This document shows, one piece after another, positions 60,962-64,000 of a stretch of DNA of 64,000 bases; the stretch's first letter is position 1, and every line of letters begins with the position of its first letter. The translations under genes and the position numbers were made by a program. This stretch comes from Candidatus Enterococcus huntleyi (GTDB taxonomy: Bacteria > Bacillota > Bacilli > Lactobacillales > Enterococcaceae): NCBI RefSeq assembly GCF_009933175.1, contig NZ_MAEJ01000007.1, positions 62,001-126,000 of the forward strand. The letters run 5' to 3'. Under the pieces are notes generated by a model. That model was not told the origin of the DNA. It ran no database searches and worked only from the letters and a program-made list of their open reading frames with translations.

Positions 60962-61804
60962 CTATTTTAAGTCGCCCATATCTACCATATCCATGTCTGT
61001 GTAAGTAATATTTTCTCCACACATAGACCAGATAAATGAATAATTTCCAGTACCTACACCAGAGTGAATTGACCAGCTTGGTGAAATAACTGCTTGATCT
61101 TTATCAACAACTAAGTGTTTTGTTTCATCAGGTTTACCCATCATGTGGAAAACCTTTGTATCTTCTTTTGCAAAATCAAAGTACACATAAGCTTCCATAC
61201 GACGTTCATGTGTATGACAAGGCATTGTATTCCAAGAGCTACCTGGTTCTAAAATAGTGTAGCCCATTTGTAATTGACAGCTTTCACAAACGTTTGGATG
61301 AATATATTGATAAATTTTACGTTCGTTCAATGACAAGCCTTCGCCAGCTTCCATTGGTTTCACTTGATCAATACTAATTTTAACGTTTGGATATTTGTGG
61401 TGTGCTGGCACACAGCTAATATAGAATTTAGCTGGATTTTTAGGATCAGCTGAAGAAAAGACAACATGTTTTGTTTCTTTACCAATGTAGTAACCATCTT
61501 GTTTTTTCATTTCTTCTTTTTCGCCATCAATTTCGATGAAACCAGGTCCACCAATATTGATAACACCTAATTCACGACGTTCTAAGAAATAGTCAACACC
61601 TAATTCTTTATCTAAAGTGATTTCTAATTCTTTAGTAGTTGGTGTTACCCCACCAAAAATCATGCGGTCATTATGCGTGTAAGTTAAGCTGATTTCGCCT
61701 GGAACAAAGACTTTCTCAACTAAAAATTCTTGACGCAATTGTTCTGTCGAATAATGACGGATATCCTCTGGGCTATGTGTGTAACGATTTTCCATGTTTT
61801 GCAT
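60962..61804 (-). CDS. kduI: 5-keto-4-deoxyuronate isomerase (KduI)
   Basis: A 280-residue cupin isomerase converting 4-deoxy-L-threo-5-hexosulose uronate to 2,5-diketo-3-deoxygluconate. Metal ligands are in PCHTHERRMEAYVYF (His, His, Glu) and SWSIHSG (His). The N-terminal SPEDIRHYSTEQLRQEFLVEKVF is a KduI signature. The length is normal. ATG with GGGAGT. It sits between kdgK (15 nt) and kduD (13 nt). Confidence 0.96.
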   Translation of the reverse strand: MQNMENRYTHSPEDIRHYSTEQLRQEFLVEKVFVPGEISLTYTHNDRMIFGGVTPTTKELEITLDKELGVDYFLERRELGVINIGGPGFIEIDGEKEEMKKQDGYYIGKETKHVVFSSADPKNPAKFYISCVPAHHKYPNVKISIDQVKPMEAGEGLSLNERKIYQYIHPNVCESCQLQMGYTILEPGSSWNTMPCHTHERRMEAYVYFDFAKEDTKVFHMMGKPDETKHLVVDKDQAVISPSWSIHSGVGTGNYSFIWSMCGENITYTDMDMVDMGDLK

Positions 61805-61819
61805 GTGTAAACGACTCCC

Positions 61820-62818
61820 TTATCTTATTATTTTTCCAGAGCCAGCAGCTAAAAAGCCATTGACTTCTTCTTCACTAAATTGGTTACAGTCCCCGTGAAC
61901 TGTATGTTTTAACGCTGAAGCAGCTGTCGCAAACTCAATAATTTCTTGCGGACTAACTTTTTTCAACAAGCCATGTAAAAGACCACCACTAAAGGCATCC
62001 CCACCACCTACACGATCCACAATTGGGCAAATCGCTTGAGTCGTCGACTCGAAGTAGGTTTCATCCATCCATAAAGTACCAGTCAAATGATTATCAGAAG
62101 CTGAAGTCACTTGACGCTTTGTTGAATAGAAGACTTGAATATTTGGGTAGAGTGCTTGCATCTTTTTATAGTAATAAGGTAGTTCTTCCCCTTCTTGAGG
62201 AGCAATCCCCAACAAGTGGACCGCATCCATATAACCTGCTGAACAATAGTCAACATAAGGAAGTAAGGTTTTCAAGACTTCGCCAGCCTCTTTTTGACTC
62301 CATAGCTTGCCTCGATAATTAATATCAAAACTTACTTTGCAGCCATGTTCTTTGGCTGATTTCATTAGATCTAGTGTCAGAGTTTGCCATGTAGGACTTA
62401 AAGCTGGTGTAATCCCTGAAACATGGAAAATATCCACGCCATCAAATAGGTCTTCTTTCGCCCATTCGATTGAGGTCATCTCAGCAAAACTTGAATGTGC
62501 ACGGTCATAAACAACTGATGCTGCTCGTTGACCAATCCCCGATTCCAAGTAATAAGTTCCTAAACGATCCCCACCAAATAATAACGACTCAGTAGCCACA
62601 TGATATCTTGCCAAATGCTTTTTGACCGCTTCGCCTAATGAATTATTCGGGACTTTACTAGCAAATGAAACGTCATGGCCATAATTGGCTAACGAGATTG
62701 CGACATTCGCTTCCCCGCCACCATAATGGACCGCCATCGTATCACTTTGCGCTAATCTGATTCCTTGATTCGTAGAAAAACGTAACATGATTTCACCAAG
62801 TGTCAGTACTTTTCCCAT
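61820..62818 (-). CDS. kdgK: 2-dehydro-3-deoxygluconokinase (KdgK), PfkB family
   Basis: A 332-residue sugar kinase. N-terminal GEIMLRF and HYGGGEANVAISLANYGHDVSFASKV bind the sugar; the C-terminal DRVGGGDAFSGGLLHGLL carries the catalytic Asp and anion hole. In this context it phosphorylates KDG to KDPG. ATG with GGGGTAAG, 5 nt after kdgA. The family assignment is certain; the substrate is from context. Confidence 0.92.
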   Translation of the reverse strand: MGKVLTLGEIMLRFSTNQGIRLAQSDTMAVHYGGGEANVAISLANYGHDVSFASKVPNNSLGEAVKKHLARYHVATESLLFGGDRLGTYYLESGIGQRAASVVYDRAHSSFAEMTSIEWAKEDLFDGVDIFHVSGITPALSPTWQTLTLDLMKSAKEHGCKVSFDINYRGKLWSQKEAGEVLKTLLPYVDYCSAGYMDAVHLLGIAPQEGEELPYYYKKMQALYPNIQVFYSTKRQVTSASDNHLTGTLWMDETYFESTTQAICPIVDRVGGGDAFSGGLLHGLLKKVSPQEIIEFATAASALKHTVHGDCNQFSEEEVNGFLAAGSGKIIR

Positions 62819-62823
62819 ATGAC

Positions 62824-63468
62824 TTACCCCTTGATTTCTTTAAGTTTTGCTGCGTATTGTTTCGCAACCTCTGTCACTTTATCAAAATCACCTTGAGCTG
62901 CTGGTGCTAATAAGTTACCACCAACGCCGACAGCTACAACGCCTGCGTTGAACCAATCCACCATATTATCTAAACTTACGCCACCAGTTGGCATAATATT
63001 TAATTGTGGGAATGGTGCTTTAAAGGCAGAAACAATACTTGGACCATATGCGCTACCTGGGAACAATTTGATAATATCAACGCCACTCTTCAACGCCGTT
63101 TGCATTTCAGTAATTGTCATACAACCAGGTAAATATGGAATTTGATATAAATTACAAAGTTCCGCTGTCTGTGCATCAAAGCTTGGGCTCACAATATATT
63201 GCGCCCCAGCCATAATCGCTAAACGAGCAGTTGTTGCATCAAGTACCGTTCCAGCACCAACTAAAACTTCTGGTTGATCTTTATAAGTTGTTGCTAATTC
63301 ACGAATGACTTCATCTGCTTGAGGAACGGTAAAAGTTAACTCAATCCCCATAATGCCACCTTTAATAATCGCATGACTAGCTTTTAGAGCTTCTTCTTTT
63401 GTCGCTCCACGAACAACGGCAATGACACCTGCATTTTTTAAACCAATTAACGTTTCGACTTTTTTCAT
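62824..63468 (-). CDS. kdgA: KDPG/KHG aldolase (KdgA/Eda)
   Basis: A 214-residue class I aldolase splitting KDPG to pyruvate and glyceraldehyde 3-phosphate. The Schiff-base Lys is in GVDIIKLFPGSAYGPS, the catalytic Glu in MGIELTFTVPQ, and VGAGTVLDATTARLAIMAGAQYIVSP is the central motif. ATG with AAAAGAG. First gene of the four-gene uronate operon. Confidence 0.95.
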   Translation of the reverse strand: MKKVETLIGLKNAGVIAVVRGATKEEALKASHAIIKGGIMGIELTFTVPQADEVIRELATTYKDQPEVLVGAGTVLDATTARLAIMAGAQYIVSPSFDAQTAELCNLYQIPYLPGCMTITEMQTALKSGVDIIKLFPGSAYGPSIVSAFKAPFPQLNIMPTGGVSLDNMVDWFNAGVVAVGVGGNLLAPAAQGDFDKVTEVAKQYAAKLKEIKG

Positions 63469-63613
63469 CTGCTCACTCTTTTCTTATTTGGAAATTAAAT
63501 TTTATTATAAAGAAATTATATCTTTATTATACGAGAAGAGAAAAAAAATGCAACCGTTTTAAGCTATTTTCTTTTTTATTTTCACTTTCGCTACATTTTT
63601 TCCTGTTTTCAAC
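63469..63613. promoter_or_regulatory. Promoter region of the kdg/kdu operon with a cre-like site
   Basis: TGCAACCGTTTTAA (63549-63562) matches the cre consensus TGWAANCGNTNWCA except at two positions, about 80 nt before the kdgA start. AT-rich sequence with TATAAT-like hexamers on the minus strand lies between it and the gene. The neighbouring IclR-type regulator is the likely specific controller; no clear operator was seen. Confidence 0.45.
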
Positions 63614-63655
63614 GAAAAAAAGAACTAGAAGAAACTTTATGTCTCTTTCTAGTCC
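63614..63655 (-). terminator. Terminator of the IclR-type regulator gene
   Basis: ACTAGAA/TTCTAGT-based stem (63624-63653) with a short loop, followed by a T-run on the minus strand. Confidence 0.8.
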
Positions 63656-63730
63656 TACTTATTTGGATACAATTTATACAAATATAGATCATCGCTAAAC
63701 GCTGATAAAATCTATTTTTCTATGTCGCTC

Positions 63731-64000
63731 CTACTTACTTAAGTTCTTTTCGATTGTCGCCTTTGCTTCCAAAATTTCATGAATAATTGTTTCCTTCAAT
63801 TTATCATTAATCCGATATTTCGGCATACTTATACTAAAGGCTCCAACAACCACCTCATTAGCAACAATTGCCGTACCAATACAAAAAATGTCTCTCTCTA
63901 CCTCTTCATCATCAAACGCAACTTTCTCCAGTTGAACCTTCTCTATCTCTTTACGTAATTTCAACGGATTAGTAATCGTCTCTTCAGTATAAGGAATCAG
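63731..64000 (-). CDS. IclR-family regulator, C-terminal part
   Basis: The last 89 codons of a gene that continues past the right window edge. The sequence LRKEIEKVQLEKVAFDDEEVERDIFCIGTAIVANEVVVGAFSISMPKYRI is the end of the IclR effector-binding domain. Its position before kdgA, on the same strand, suggests a KdgR-like regulator of uronate catabolism. The DNA-binding part is not visible. Confidence 0.82.
   Translation of the reverse strand: MIPYTEETITNPLKLRKEIEKVQLEKVAFDDEEVERDIFCIGTAIVANEVVVGAFSISMPKYRINDKLKETIIHEILEAKATIEKNLSK

Noticed and set aside
1-64000. CRISPR arrays, tRNA or rRNA genes, complete insertion sequences or prophage
   Set aside because: None was seen by reading; no regularly spaced identical repeats and no transposase or phage structural frames.

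Overview
The window reads as chromosomal DNA of a low-GC Gram-positive bacterium of the Lactobacillales, most likely Enterococcus or a close relative. The main evidence is a fused acetyl-CoA acetyltransferase/HMG-CoA reductase (mvaE) divergent from mvaS, a MapZ division-site protein, a dltXABCD operon, and an isolated EF-Tu gene resembling the second tuf copy known from several enterococci. Species cannot be fixed from this sequence. No rRNA, tRNA, CRISPR array, prophage or complete insertion sequence was seen.

Region 1-14 kb is mostly minus-strand housekeeping: scpB (partial), scpA, xerD, fur with a PerR-type box in its leader, cvfB, azlCD, mapZ, the sigma factor/primase pair rpoD-dnaG, a membrane-anchored lysozyme-like protein, an alpha/beta hydrolase and a monocistronic tuf. 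Region 14-21 kb holds small or poorly known genes, a MagIII-like DNA glycosylase, a nucleoid-associated protein, an aldo/keto reductase, and a 1-kb gene-free stretch with diverged repeats around a TAGCCACA core. Region 21-29 kb has the mevalonate genes, a split ABC importer with an intracellular NodB-type deacetylase, and a terminator whose loop carries a 52-bp pair of IS3-like ends.

Region 29-43 kb carries an Spx paralogue, psiE, a cardiolipin synthase, a MerR-controlled MFS exporter with its DUF4811 partner, proC, a Fic-fold protein lacking the catalytic histidine, a BcrA-type ABC exporter behind four tandem AGTTAAGA repeats, an amidase/amino-acid ABC set without its own ATPase, and a stand-alone AMP-forming ligase. 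Region 43-50 kb carries a LacI/aldo-keto reductase/alpha-galactosidase cluster and a guanidine-I riboswitch controlling two SMR exporter subunits.

Region 50-59 kb is a cell-envelope block: dltXABCD followed by a serine hydrolase, histidine kinase and response regulator operon. The same GATAAACT direct repeat at 11-bp pitch lies upstream of both units, so the two-component system probably controls teichoic-acid D-alanylation and itself. The last 5 kb hold a MarR/GNAT pair with a clear operator palindrome and a kdgA-kdgK-kduI-kduD operon for breakdown of unsaturated uronic acids, with a cre-like site, next to the end of an IclR-type regulator.
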